Positions 26,932 to 35,172 of a DNA stretch of 64,000 nucleotides are shown here, piece after piece (position 1 is the stretch's first letter; each line of letters begins with the position of its first letter). Source of the DNA: Zunongwangia pacifica (GTDB lineage: Bacteria; Bacteroidota; Bacteroidia; Flavobacteriales; Flavobacteriaceae). The DNA lies in contig NZ_JAKHSK010000003.1 in NCBI RefSeq assembly GCF_023499215.1, positions 170,492-234,491 on the forward strand. The letters run 5' to 3'. Both the position numbers and the translations under genes were made by a program. Under the pieces are notes generated by a model, which saw only the letters and a program-made list of their open reading frames with translations, was not told the origin of the DNA and did no database searches.

Positions 26932-26945
26932 ACTACATTTGTAGT
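26932..26945 (+). promoter_or_regulatory. BlaI-type operator overlapping the -7 box
   Basis: ACTACA-TT-TGTAGT is a perfect interrupted palindrome containing the TACA/TGTA half-sites recognised by BlaI/MecI repressors. It includes TACATTTG (26934-26941), an exact -7 box, so bound repressor would block the promoter. The GTG start is 15 bases further on. Confidence 0.75.
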
Positions 26946-26960
26946 GTAAAAACTACTAAT

Positions 26961-27344
26961 GTGGTAATAAAACAATTCTCTAAATCTGAATTACAAATCA
27001 TGAAATACCTTTGGGCTATTGAGAAGGGATTTCTTAAAGATATTGTAGATCAATTTCCAGATCCGGCACCAGCTTACACTACGATTTCAACATTGATCTC
27101 GAGGATGGTTAAGAAAGGATATATAGGTTTTGAAAAATATGGGCGTGATAAAGAATATTATCCCAAAATCACCAAAACCGAATACTTTAAAAATCATTTT
27201 AAAGAGATTGTTTCTGGATTTTTCAATAATTCGAGTTCTCAATTCGCTTCGTTTTTTACAAAGAATTCAGATTTAAGCTTAGAAGAACTTAGAGAGTTAG
27301 AAAGTATTCTTCAGAAAAAAATAAAAGATAAAAAGCAGCAGTAA
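26961..27344 (+). CDS. BlaI/MecI/CopY-family transcriptional repressor
   Basis: 127 residues from a GTG start. The next in-frame ATG would cut into helix 1. Winged-helix DNA-binding domain (1-75): LQIMKYLWAIEKGFLKDIVDQF, PAYTTISTLISRMVKKGYIGFEKYGRDKEYYP. The dimerisation helices (80-127) follow. BlaI-type repressors are inactivated by proteolysis triggered by an M56 membrane protease, and that protease is encoded directly after the stop (TAA then ATG). A perfect operator overlaps its own promoter, so autoregulation is expected. Confidence 0.92.
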   Translation: MVIKQFSKSELQIMKYLWAIEKGFLKDIVDQFPDPAPAYTTISTLISRMVKKGYIGFEKYGRDKEYYPKITKTEYFKNHFKEIVSGFFNNSSSQFASFFTKNSDLSLEELRELESILQKKIKDKKQQ

Positions 27345-28775
27345 ATGATCGCATATTCAATAATAAGTATTCTTAGTTTAAGCTTGTGCTACTTCATTTA
27401 TCTAGCTTTTGTTAAAACTAAAAATCATCAATTTAGCAGATTCTTTTTACTGCTTATTTTGGTAGGAGGCTTAAGCGCTCCTTTACTGCCTATCTCAAAC
27501 TTATTTGAAAGTAATCTACCACCCATAAATTTTGATTTTAATGCTGAAGAAATATTCGCAGAACATTCAGGAGAATTGAAAAGTGCATCATCAAATGATT
27601 TAGGTAGCGAAAAAACTTTAATTCCTTCCGAAGAAAATAAACCGAATTCATTAAACATCTTACCGATCTTTTTCTGGCTAATAACGGCTGTTTTCATCTT
27701 ACGCTTTGCCTGGAATTTATCGCTTGTCTATAGAAAAATAAAGGCTTCAAATTTCGAAAAACAAGGGAAATATCAGCTTAGTTTTTCGATCAACAACGAC
27801 GAATCTTTTAGCTTTTTCAACTATATTTTTATTGAGGATGAAAAAAATGAAACAACCCTAGAATATATTTTAACCCACGAGAAAGCCCATGCAGATCAAT
27901 TTCATTCCGTAGATCTATTATTTGTTGAAGTTTTGCTATGCTTCTTCTGGTTTAATCCTGCATTATGGTTTTTAAAAAAAGAAATTATTCAAAATCATGA
28001 ATTTCTAGCAGATGAAGCAGTTTTAAAACAAGGCTTTGAAAGAAACGATTATGCATCAACGATATTTAATTTTTGCCGGGCGAAACAAACCAGCCTGGCC
28101 AGTTCATTTAGTTTTATCAATACCAAAAAACGAATTACCATGATTTACAAACATCATCCATCAAAACCGAAATTATTATTAAATCTATTTTCAGCATTAA
28201 TTTTATTTGCTTCAGTATTAGTTTTCAGCTCTTTTGCCGCAGAAAAGAGTGATCCTAAATTTGTGGTGCTTTTAGACGCCGGGCATGGCGGGATAGACCC
28301 GGGAAATCTTCGGCACGGAATTCTAGAAAAAGATATCAATTTAAAATTAGCTTTGGCATTAGAAAAATTAAGTGATCGCAAGGTAGAAATTCGACTACTT
28401 AGAGATAAAGATGAATTTATAGATCTAAACCAGCGCTTAGAAATCGCGAAGACCAGTGATGCAGACCTTTTGCTAAGTTTGCACCTGAGTGCCAGAGACA
28501 GACATGGAGTTCAGGGATTTTATAATCCAGAGAGCAGTAGTGCTGCAGAATCTAAAGAAATTGCTGCAGATTTGGTTGCCATTTTTCAGAATAAGGCTTC
28601 AAAAATTAATGAAGCAAAATTTATAATCTTACAAGGTACAAAACCTTCCATATTGTTAGAAGTGGGGGATCTTGCGAATAACGAAAATTTAAATTATTTA
28701 AATTCTAAAGTAGGTCAGGAAGAAATCGCAAGAAATCTTTTTAAAAGCTTGAAAACCATTGCTGTAAATCGATAA
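27345..28775 (+). CDS. BlaR1-like M56 membrane metalloprotease fused to a periplasmic N-acetylmuramoyl-L-alanine amidase
   Basis: 476 residues. The N-terminal membrane helices (about 1-22, 32-50, 103-125) and the M56 protease domain carry the zinc motif HEKAH (178-182) and a downstream LADEAV (Glu224). After a further helix (about 278-298) comes a full Amidase_3 domain (307-475) with its zinc ligands and catalytic residues: DAGHGG (His314), LEKD (Glu328), LSLHLS (His380) and LLEVGD (Glu439). In BlaR1/MecR1 this place is a penicillin-binding sensor. Here an amidase replaces it, suggesting that muropeptides or peptidoglycan are sensed or cleaved. It forms an operon with the BlaI repressor. Confidence 0.9.
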   Translation: MIAYSIISILSLSLCYFIYLAFVKTKNHQFSRFFLLLILVGGLSAPLLPISNLFESNLPPINFDFNAEEIFAEHSGELKSASSNDLGSEKTLIPSEENKPNSLNILPIFFWLITAVFILRFAWNLSLVYRKIKASNFEKQGKYQLSFSINNDESFSFFNYIFIEDEKNETTLEYILTHEKAHADQFHSVDLLFVEVLLCFFWFNPALWFLKKEIIQNHEFLADEAVLKQGFERNDYASTIFNFCRAKQTSLASSFSFINTKKRITMIYKHHPSKPKLLLNLFSALILFASVLVFSSFAAEKSDPKFVVLLDAGHGGIDPGNLRHGILEKDINLKLALALEKLSDRKVEIRLLRDKDEFIDLNQRLEIAKTSDADLLLSLHLSARDRHGVQGFYNPESSSAAESKEIAADLVAIFQNKASKINEAKFIILQGTKPSILLEVGDLANNENLNYLNSKVGQEEIARNLFKSLKTIAVNR

Positions 28776-28804
28776 CATTAGGTACGAATTTATATTTAAA
28801 TATT

Positions 28805-28837
28805 AAAAAGGCGAAACCATATGGTTCCGCCTTTTTT
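28805..28837. terminator. Terminator after the M56-amidase gene
   Basis: AAAAAGGCGAAACCAT/ATGGTTCCGCCTTTTTT hairpin with one mismatch, flanked by an A run and a T run, so it may also act for the converging OmpA gene. Confidence 0.88.
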
Positions 28838-28895
28838 AAACAATTTAAACTTTTTATTTATGGAATTCAATAAAAGCCTTTTGCAATTTGTCAGA

Positions 28896-29741
28896 TTATA
28901 TTTCTCCTTCAGAATCTAACATTGCGAAGAATTTATCAAGATTTGGGATAACTACAATTCTTGTTCTTCTGTTTTTAGCCATATTTTCCTTAGATGTATT
29001 TTCGACTAATGGTGAATAGCTACTTCTTCCGGCAGCGATAAGTTTAGCGCCGTCTACATCATATTTATCCTGTAATTGTCTAACAACCGCTGTTGCTCTT
29101 CGTACACTAAGATCCCAGTTATCTTCTAACCAGGAATCTTCAACCATTGTTCGGTTATCGGTGTGACCTTCAACCATAACTTCCATAGCAGGTTCACTAT
29201 TAATTACTTCTGCAAGCTTTTTAAGTAGTGGTTGGGCTTCATTGGATAATCTATAGCTACCACTTCTAAATAATAACTTGTCTGAAACATTGATCATCAC
29301 TACTGTTTTATCTACAGTAATATCTACGTCGTCGCCATCTTTACCTTCGGTAATCTCTTTTTTAAGATTGTAAGAAATTGCAGCGTTAATAGAATCTTCC
29401 AGTGTTTCTACACCTTCAAGTTCAGATGCATCCATTTTAGCAATGGTTTTTCTCATGCGCTCTTTTGTCTTATTAGACATCGCAGTTACATCGTTCATTT
29501 CTAATTTCTCATCGTTAGAGGATCTTAGTGAATTGATTTTAGCATTGTAATCTGCGACCCTGGCTTCTATAGCAGCGTATTTTTCTTCAATTTCTTCTTT
29601 TTCTACTCTGGTTTTTTGAAGGTTACTTCTGGTATCGTCCAGCTCACCCTCTAATGCTACATATTTCTTTTTTGAAACACATGAGGCCAATAGGGCCGTT
29701 GTAAAAACTGTTACCGCTAAACTTCTTCTCATTTTTCTCAT
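28896..29741 (-). CDS. OmpA-family lipoprotein
   Basis: 281 residues. Lipobox ALLASC (Cys21 from the first ATG; a second ATG at codon 4 is equally good). A coiled coil follows (about 28-75, YVALEGELDDTRSNLQKTRVEKEEIEEKYAAIEARV). The C-terminal OmpA domain (about 145-270) has VMVEGHTDNRTM, the peptidoglycan-binding NWDLSVRRATAVVRQL and NRRTRIVVIP. It anchors the outer membrane to the cell wall. Lipoprotein, coiled coil and OmpA together resemble Pal and YiaD. It is probably monocistronic. Confidence 0.92.
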   Translation of the reverse strand: MRKMRRSLAVTVFTTALLASCVSKKKYVALEGELDDTRSNLQKTRVEKEEIEEKYAAIEARVADYNAKINSLRSSNDEKLEMNDVTAMSNKTKERMRKTIAKMDASELEGVETLEDSINAAISYNLKKEITEGKDGDDVDITVDKTVVMINVSDKLLFRSGSYRLSNEAQPLLKKLAEVINSEPAMEVMVEGHTDNRTMVEDSWLEDNWDLSVRRATAVVRQLQDKYDVDGAKLIAAGRSSYSPLVENTSKENMAKNRRTRIVVIPNLDKFFAMLDSEGEI

Positions 29742-30165
29742 TATTTAAGTAGTTAATAGTTTAATAAAACGCCCAACGTTTCCGTCAAACGATGGGCTAA
29801 AACAACGCAGAATTTTAATAGATCATTCGTTTTTTAGCATATTTAACGCCCTATTAAACTTTTTTCACATTTAGCTATTTAGGGTTTCAAAAACTTGCCC
29901 AAATTTTATTGGGGTATACTTTAGTTACTTTGTAAGTAGTTTGTTAATTAGGGATTTACCTTCATTTATAGCTATTAATTAATTTTTTGAATTGGTGATC
30001 TCTAAAAAATAAAGTGATGAAAATTTCTAAACTAGTGTGGAATTTGTTCCACAGATGGGGACATTTCAATTTTAACAGAAGATTATAAGAATATCGTGTA
30101 AAATATGCCTTCTTAGTAGTTAATTGCAGTGGCATTTTCCATCACTAACCAAGATATACCATAAT
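29742..30165. other. Intergenic region between the OmpA and tamB genes
   Basis: 424 bases between divergent genes. No ORF of note. It has an A/T-rich stretch with possible promoter-like TACTTTG near 29930 and a 7-bp hairpin (TGTGGAA-TTTG-TTCCACA, 30036-30053) that may be an operator. Nothing else was recognised. Confidence 0.4.
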
Positions 30166-33100
30166 TTGAGTAAGAAGCATCCAAAACTCAGAAAAGCCTT
30201 AAGAATTACGCTAAAGATCTTAGCAGGGATTCTTATTTTCTTAGTACTACTTATACTTTTTATCAGAAGTCCGTGGGGACAAAATATTATCGTAAATAAA
30301 GTAGTCTCTTCGATCAAAAAGAAAACGAATACCGAAGTTGAAATAGATCGTTTATTTATCACCTTTGGTGGCGCGATAAGTTTAGAGGGACTTTATTTAG
30401 AAGATGAAAAAGGCGATACGCTGGTGTATGCCCATAATCTGGAAGCAAACATCCCCATCTGGCCTATTATAAAAGGTAGCGGATTTGGGATTAATGATCT
30501 TGATCTAAAAGGGCTTAAAGCCAATATCTACCGTAAAGATTCTGTTTCTGGCTATAATTTTCAGTTTTTAATGGATGCTTTTGCGGCTTCAGACTCTACG
30601 AGCACTCAGCAAACTCAAGCTCAGGATACTACTTCAATGGATATTAGTATCGGGGATGTGAACCTTCAGAATATTATTCTGAATTATGAAGACGAGGTGA
30701 CCGGGATGGAAGCCGAAATTAAATTGGGGGAGCTGGATGTCGCTATGCGGAAAACAGACCTTAAAAATATGCAATTTGAGGTTGCAGATGCTTCCCTGAG
30801 CAATACTATGTTGGTTTACCGCCAACATAAATCCTTACCACCAGGCGAAGATACAGAAACTCCTATGCCGTTAATTGTGGTAGATCAGCTAAAATTGAAT
30901 AATGTAAACGCCAAATATCAATCTGAGCCCGACGGGATGCTGGTTGATGCACATATTCCAGAATTTCTTGGGGAAATGCCCAAAATGGATCTGGGCAATT
31001 ACGAAATTCAGTTGAATAACATCAAACTAAAGAAATCGAATGCATTGTTAAGAATGCAAACCAAAACTGCACAGTCTCAGCCTCAGGATGCTGTTGCCAA
31101 TGATACTAAGAGCTTTGAGTGGCCGGTCTGGAAAATCAACGTCCAAAATATCGATTTACAACAAAATAACATAGCTTATATTGTAGACAGTGCTAAGATC
31201 GAGCAGCGTAAGTTTAATCCAAATGCGTTAAAGTTTAGAAATCTTAATCTTAAAACGGGGAATATAAACTTAGCAGATTATAAGCTGGATGCCGATATTA
31301 ATCTGATTAGTTTTCAGGAAGCCTCGGGATTAGATCTTCGGGAGTTCTCTACAGAAATCACTTTGGATAATTCAGCATTGAATGTAAAAAACCTTTTGCT
31401 GGCTTTAAATAACAATCAGCTTCAGGGAACTTTAAAATTGAATTATGATTCTGTAGAAGATTTTATTGATAAGCCTGAGAATGCGAATTTAGAGGCCAGT
31501 CTTTCTGAAATTCAATTAGATATTAATGAAGTTTTCAGATTTCAGCCTTCACTTCAGCAAAATCAATACTTAAAGGCGTTAAGCCGCAAGTTAGTTACGG
31601 GAAGTTTAAGCGCTAAAGGTAAATTGTCGAATATAAGGATTCCTTCAGCAAATATTTCCTGGGGAAGTCAAACCAATATAACTCTTAACGGTCAAATTCG
31701 AAATGCGACCGACCCAGATAATATTTACTTCAATATTCCACGTTTTAGGGTACGTTCTACAAAAAACGATCTTAACTATTTTGTAGATGAAAAGCAGTTA
31801 GGAGTTCATTTACCTAACACCCTTGCGTTATCTGGAAATCTTTCGGGAACACCGAGTGATATTAAAGCAGATGCCACCTTAAAATCTAGTCTGGGAGATA
31901 TCATTGCCAAAGGGAATTTTCAAAATTCCGAAGAAATAGCATTTCAGGCAGATGTAAAAGTGGATAGTTTAGGGCTGGGTGAATTGTTACAAAATCCTGC
32001 TTTAGGAAAATTAAGCCTTAACTTAAAAGCGAAGGGAAGTGGTAGTACCGTGAATACACTCGATGCGCAATTGGAAACTAATATTAGCCATTTTAGCTAT
32101 AACAATTATCCTATAAAAGATTTAAAAATTACCGGTGATATTACCAATGGTCGCGGTGATGTAAAAACCAATTATAAGGACGATAATCTTAATGCAGATT
32201 TACTTGCTAATGTGGTTTTAGATTCGGTTTCGCCAGAGTTTAACGTAAATCTCAATGTTCCCGGAGCAGATTTGGCAGCTTTGGGTATTGTAAATCGAAA
32301 TATCCGAACCGGATTTAAACTAACCGGAAATTTTAAAGGAAATGGGGAAACGTATAAAGCTTCTGCTGAAGTTAAGGAAGGCGTTGCGGTGTATGATAAC
32401 CATACTTATTTGTTAGGAAATCTTAATGTATCGGCTTATGTGACTCCAGATACCACTTCGGTAAAAGTGAAGAATAAAATGCTGGATTTAAACCTGCAAT
32501 CTAATGCAAGCCCGGTACAATTTAGTCAGGCACTGCAACGTCATTATCAAAATTATCTTACTGAAGATGATTTAACCGATACCGTAGAAAATCCGGTAAA
32601 CTTGTATTTAAAAGGAACGATAAGTCAGGCACCCATTCTTAACGAAGTGCTATTAGTAAATTTAGAAGAATTGGATACCGTAAAATTAGATGTCGATTTT
32701 AACGAAAAGCAGCATAAATTAAATGCAGATGTTAAAGTACCATTTGCACAGTATTATGGGGCGGCAATCGATAGCCTTGGGATTTCGGTGAAGTCAGACC
32801 GTAAAGATCTGGATTTCAGCTTTGGGTTTAATGCGATTAGCGCCGGCCCGCTGGAATTAAAGAAAACACAGTTAAAAGCTAACCTCGCCAGCCGGGTACT
32901 TCATCTAAATTTCAATTCGGTTTACAACAAAGATACGCTGGTAAATGTATCTTCAAAATTGTCAAAAAACGATGATACTTTTAGATACGAAATTAGTGAC
33001 AAAAAATTAATTCTGAATAAAAATCCGTGGCAGGTAAGCCAAAATAATGCTCTTTTATATGACGGCAAATCTATAGAATTCGAGAATTTCAGGATTACAC

Positions 33101-35172
33101 GAGAAAGTCAGTCTTTAGAACTGGTAAATAAAGAAAATGAGCGAAATTTAGATAATGTCACTTTGCTTTTCGATAATTTTAAATTAGCTTCATTTTTAAA
33201 TTTCCTTAATCCTGAAGTGAAATTAGCCGAAGGAAATATGAATGGTCGTTTTGCGTTGGTGGAACCTTTTGGGAAAACAGGGATTCTGGCCGATTTAAAT
33301 ATTGACCAATTGCAATCGATGGATGTAGATCTTGGAAAGTTATCCTTACGAGGAATTGCAAAAGGAGCCGAAAAATACCGTTTCGAAATGGCAATGAAAG
33401 AAGGGGCGGTAGATATGGATTTAACCGGGAATTATAAAGCGGCAGATTCTACTGCTAACCTTGATATGAACCTTGATCTTAATAAAGTAGAAATGGCAGC
33501 GGTAACCGGTTTTTCATTTGGTGCATTACAAGAGGGTAAAGGTTCTTTTAATGGAAATATAAAACTGAATGGTACGGTTGCAAATCCTGAATATTCCGGG
33601 AAGCTGAATTTTAATGATGCACAGTTTACGGTTTCGATGCTCAATGCCCCTTTTATTTTTAAAGATGAAACGCTCGATTTAGATAATAATGGCGTTTATT
33701 TTAATAATTTCAAGATTGGCGATACCAAAGGAAATTCTTTTGTAGTCGACGGTGAGTTAGGGACAGAGAGTCTGATTAATCCTACTTTCGATCTTAGTTT
33801 TGAAGCCAATGATTTTAATGTCCTTAATTCTACTGAAGAGGATAACGACCTTTTCTACGGTACGGCTAGTTTTGATGCACAGGCCACTTTAAAAGGTGAT
33901 CTTACCTTACCAAAACTAAAATTGAAGCTTGAAGTTGGTGAAAATACCGATGTGACTTATGTGGTTCCCGAAACTGAGCTGCAAATGCAGGAAAGAGAAG
34001 GGATCGTAGCTTTTGTAAATAAGGAGAATCCAGATGATATTCTTACCCAAACCGAAGAAAAATCGTATGTGTTTAGTGGGTACGACATAAGCGCACAATT
34101 GCAAATTAGCGAAGAAGCTATTATAAACGTCATCCTAAACGAACAAACAAACGATAATCTTCAAATTCAGGGAAATGGTGATTTGCGTTTTGGTATTTCC
34201 CCAAATGGACGAACCACACTTAGCGGAAAATATACCATTACCGATGGACATTATGAAATGAGCCTTTACAATCTGGTAAGTCGTAGGTTCGAAATTGCAG
34301 ATGGTAGCTCGGTAAGTTGGAGTGGAGATCCTTTTGATGCCAATTTAGATGTTAGGGCAATTTACAAAGTAGAAACCTCGGCTTACGCACTTATGGCTGC
34401 CGGTGTTTCCGCTGGCAGTAGCAGTGATAAGGACAGGTTCAGGCAGGAGTTGCCATTTATGGTGTACTTAAACGTCGATGGTGAATTAATGCAACCTAAA
34501 TTAACTTTTGGCTTAGATATGCCAAGAGATTCACAAGGCGCTATTGGCGGCAAGGTATATGGTAGGGTACAGCAATTAAACAGTCAGGAAAATCAATTAA
34601 ACAAACAGGTTTTTAGTTTGCTGGTTTTAAACAGGTTTTATCCAGATGCGGGCACAGATGGTAGTAATGGCGGTACGATGGCGATTGCACGAGAAAATAT
34701 TAGTCAGGCACTATCAGATCAGTTAAATATGTTTTCTGAAAAACTACTCGGCGATACTGGGGTCTCCCTTAATTTTGGAGTCGATAGTTATACCGATTAT
34801 CAGGGCGATAATGGCCCTCAACAGCGAACAGATCTTAATGTAAGCGCCCAAAAGAAACTTTTTGACGATCGTTTGATTGTAAGTGTAGGAAGTCAGGTAA
34901 ATATCGAAGGTAGCAATAGCGGAAGACAGGAAACCAATCCGTTGATTGGGAATGTGAGTTTAGAATACCTGCTTACCGAAGATGGAAGATTTAGAGTGAG
35001 AGGTTTCCGAAGAAATCAATTTGAAAATGTAATTGACGGCCAGCTTATCGTTAGCGGTATCGCCCTTATATTTACGCGAGAATTTAACGAATATCGAGAG
35101 TTGTGGAAGAACTTTTTGAAGTCTGAAGAGCAAGAAGATCAACCAGCCAAAAAAGAAGAAGAGGAAGAATGA
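30166..35172 (+). CDS. tamB: Translocation and assembly module protein TamB (AsmA-like bridge protein)
   Basis: About 1669 residues from the chosen TTG (start MSKKHPKLRKAL); an earlier in-frame TTG at 30124 is the other option and no ATG precedes the membrane helix. One N-terminal membrane anchor (about 15-37, ILAGILIFLVLLILFIRSPWG) leads into a very long beta-strand-rich body and the conserved TamB (DUF490) C-terminus (about 1250-1650, with LSGKYTITDGHYEMSLYNLVSRRFEI and LNKQVFSLLVLNRF). It spans the periplasm, working with the next gene in outer-membrane protein assembly or lipid transport. The stop overlaps the tamL ATG by 4 bases. Confidence 0.93.
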   Translation: MSKKHPKLRKALRITLKILAGILIFLVLLILFIRSPWGQNIIVNKVVSSIKKKTNTEVEIDRLFITFGGAISLEGLYLEDEKGDTLVYAHNLEANIPIWPIIKGSGFGINDLDLKGLKANIYRKDSVSGYNFQFLMDAFAASDSTSTQQTQAQDTTSMDISIGDVNLQNIILNYEDEVTGMEAEIKLGELDVAMRKTDLKNMQFEVADASLSNTMLVYRQHKSLPPGEDTETPMPLIVVDQLKLNNVNAKYQSEPDGMLVDAHIPEFLGEMPKMDLGNYEIQLNNIKLKKSNALLRMQTKTAQSQPQDAVANDTKSFEWPVWKINVQNIDLQQNNIAYIVDSAKIEQRKFNPNALKFRNLNLKTGNINLADYKLDADINLISFQEASGLDLREFSTEITLDNSALNVKNLLLALNNNQLQGTLKLNYDSVEDFIDKPENANLEASLSEIQLDINEVFRFQPSLQQNQYLKALSRKLVTGSLSAKGKLSNIRIPSANISWGSQTNITLNGQIRNATDPDNIYFNIPRFRVRSTKNDLNYFVDEKQLGVHLPNTLALSGNLSGTPSDIKADATLKSSLGDIIAKGNFQNSEEIAFQADVKVDSLGLGELLQNPALGKLSLNLKAKGSGSTVNTLDAQLETNISHFSYNNYPIKDLKITGDITNGRGDVKTNYKDDNLNADLLANVVLDSVSPEFNVNLNVPGADLAALGIVNRNIRTGFKLTGNFKGNGETYKASAEVKEGVAVYDNHTYLLGNLNVSAYVTPDTTSVKVKNKMLDLNLQSNASPVQFSQALQRHYQNYLTEDDLTDTVENPVNLYLKGTISQAPILNEVLLVNLEELDTVKLDVDFNEKQHKLNADVKVPFAQYYGAAIDSLGISVKSDRKDLDFSFGFNAISAGPLELKKTQLKANLASRVLHLNFNSVYNKDTLVNVSSKLSKNDDTFRYEISDKKLILNKNPWQVSQNNALLYDGKSIEFENFRITRESQSLELVNKENERNLDNVTLLFDNFKLASFLNFLNPEVKLAEGNMNGRFALVEPFGKTGILADLNIDQLQSMDVDLGKLSLRGIAKGAEKYRFEMAMKEGAVDMDLTGNYKAADSTANLDMNLDLNKVEMAAVTGFSFGALQEGKGSFNGNIKLNGTVANPEYSGKLNFNDAQFTVSMLNAPFIFKDETLDLDNNGVYFNNFKIGDTKGNSFVVDGELGTESLINPTFDLSFEANDFNVLNSTEEDNDLFYGTASFDAQATLKGDLTLPKLKLKLEVGENTDVTYVVPETELQMQEREGIVAFVNKENPDDILTQTEEKSYVFSGYDISAQLQISEEAIINVILNEQTNDNLQIQGNGDLRFGISPNGRTTLSGKYTITDGHYEMSLYNLVSRRFEIADGSSVSWSGDPFDANLDVRAIYKVETSAYALMAAGVSAGSSSDKDRFRQELPFMVYLNVDGELMQPKLTFGLDMPRDSQGAIGGKVYGRVQQLNSQENQLNKQVFSLLVLNRFYPDAGTDGSNGGTMAIARENISQALSDQLNMFSEKLLGDTGVSLNFGVDSYTDYQGDNGPQQRTDLNVSAQKKLFDDRLIVSVGSQVNIEGSNSGRQETNPLIGNVSLEYLLTEDGRFRVRGFRRNQFENVIDGQLIVSGIALIFTREFNEYRELWKNFLKSEEQEDQPAKKEEEEE

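Noticed and set aside
28805..28837. Insertion sequence end suspected from the inverted repeat
   Set aside because: The A-run/stem/T-run layout between converging genes is that of a terminator.
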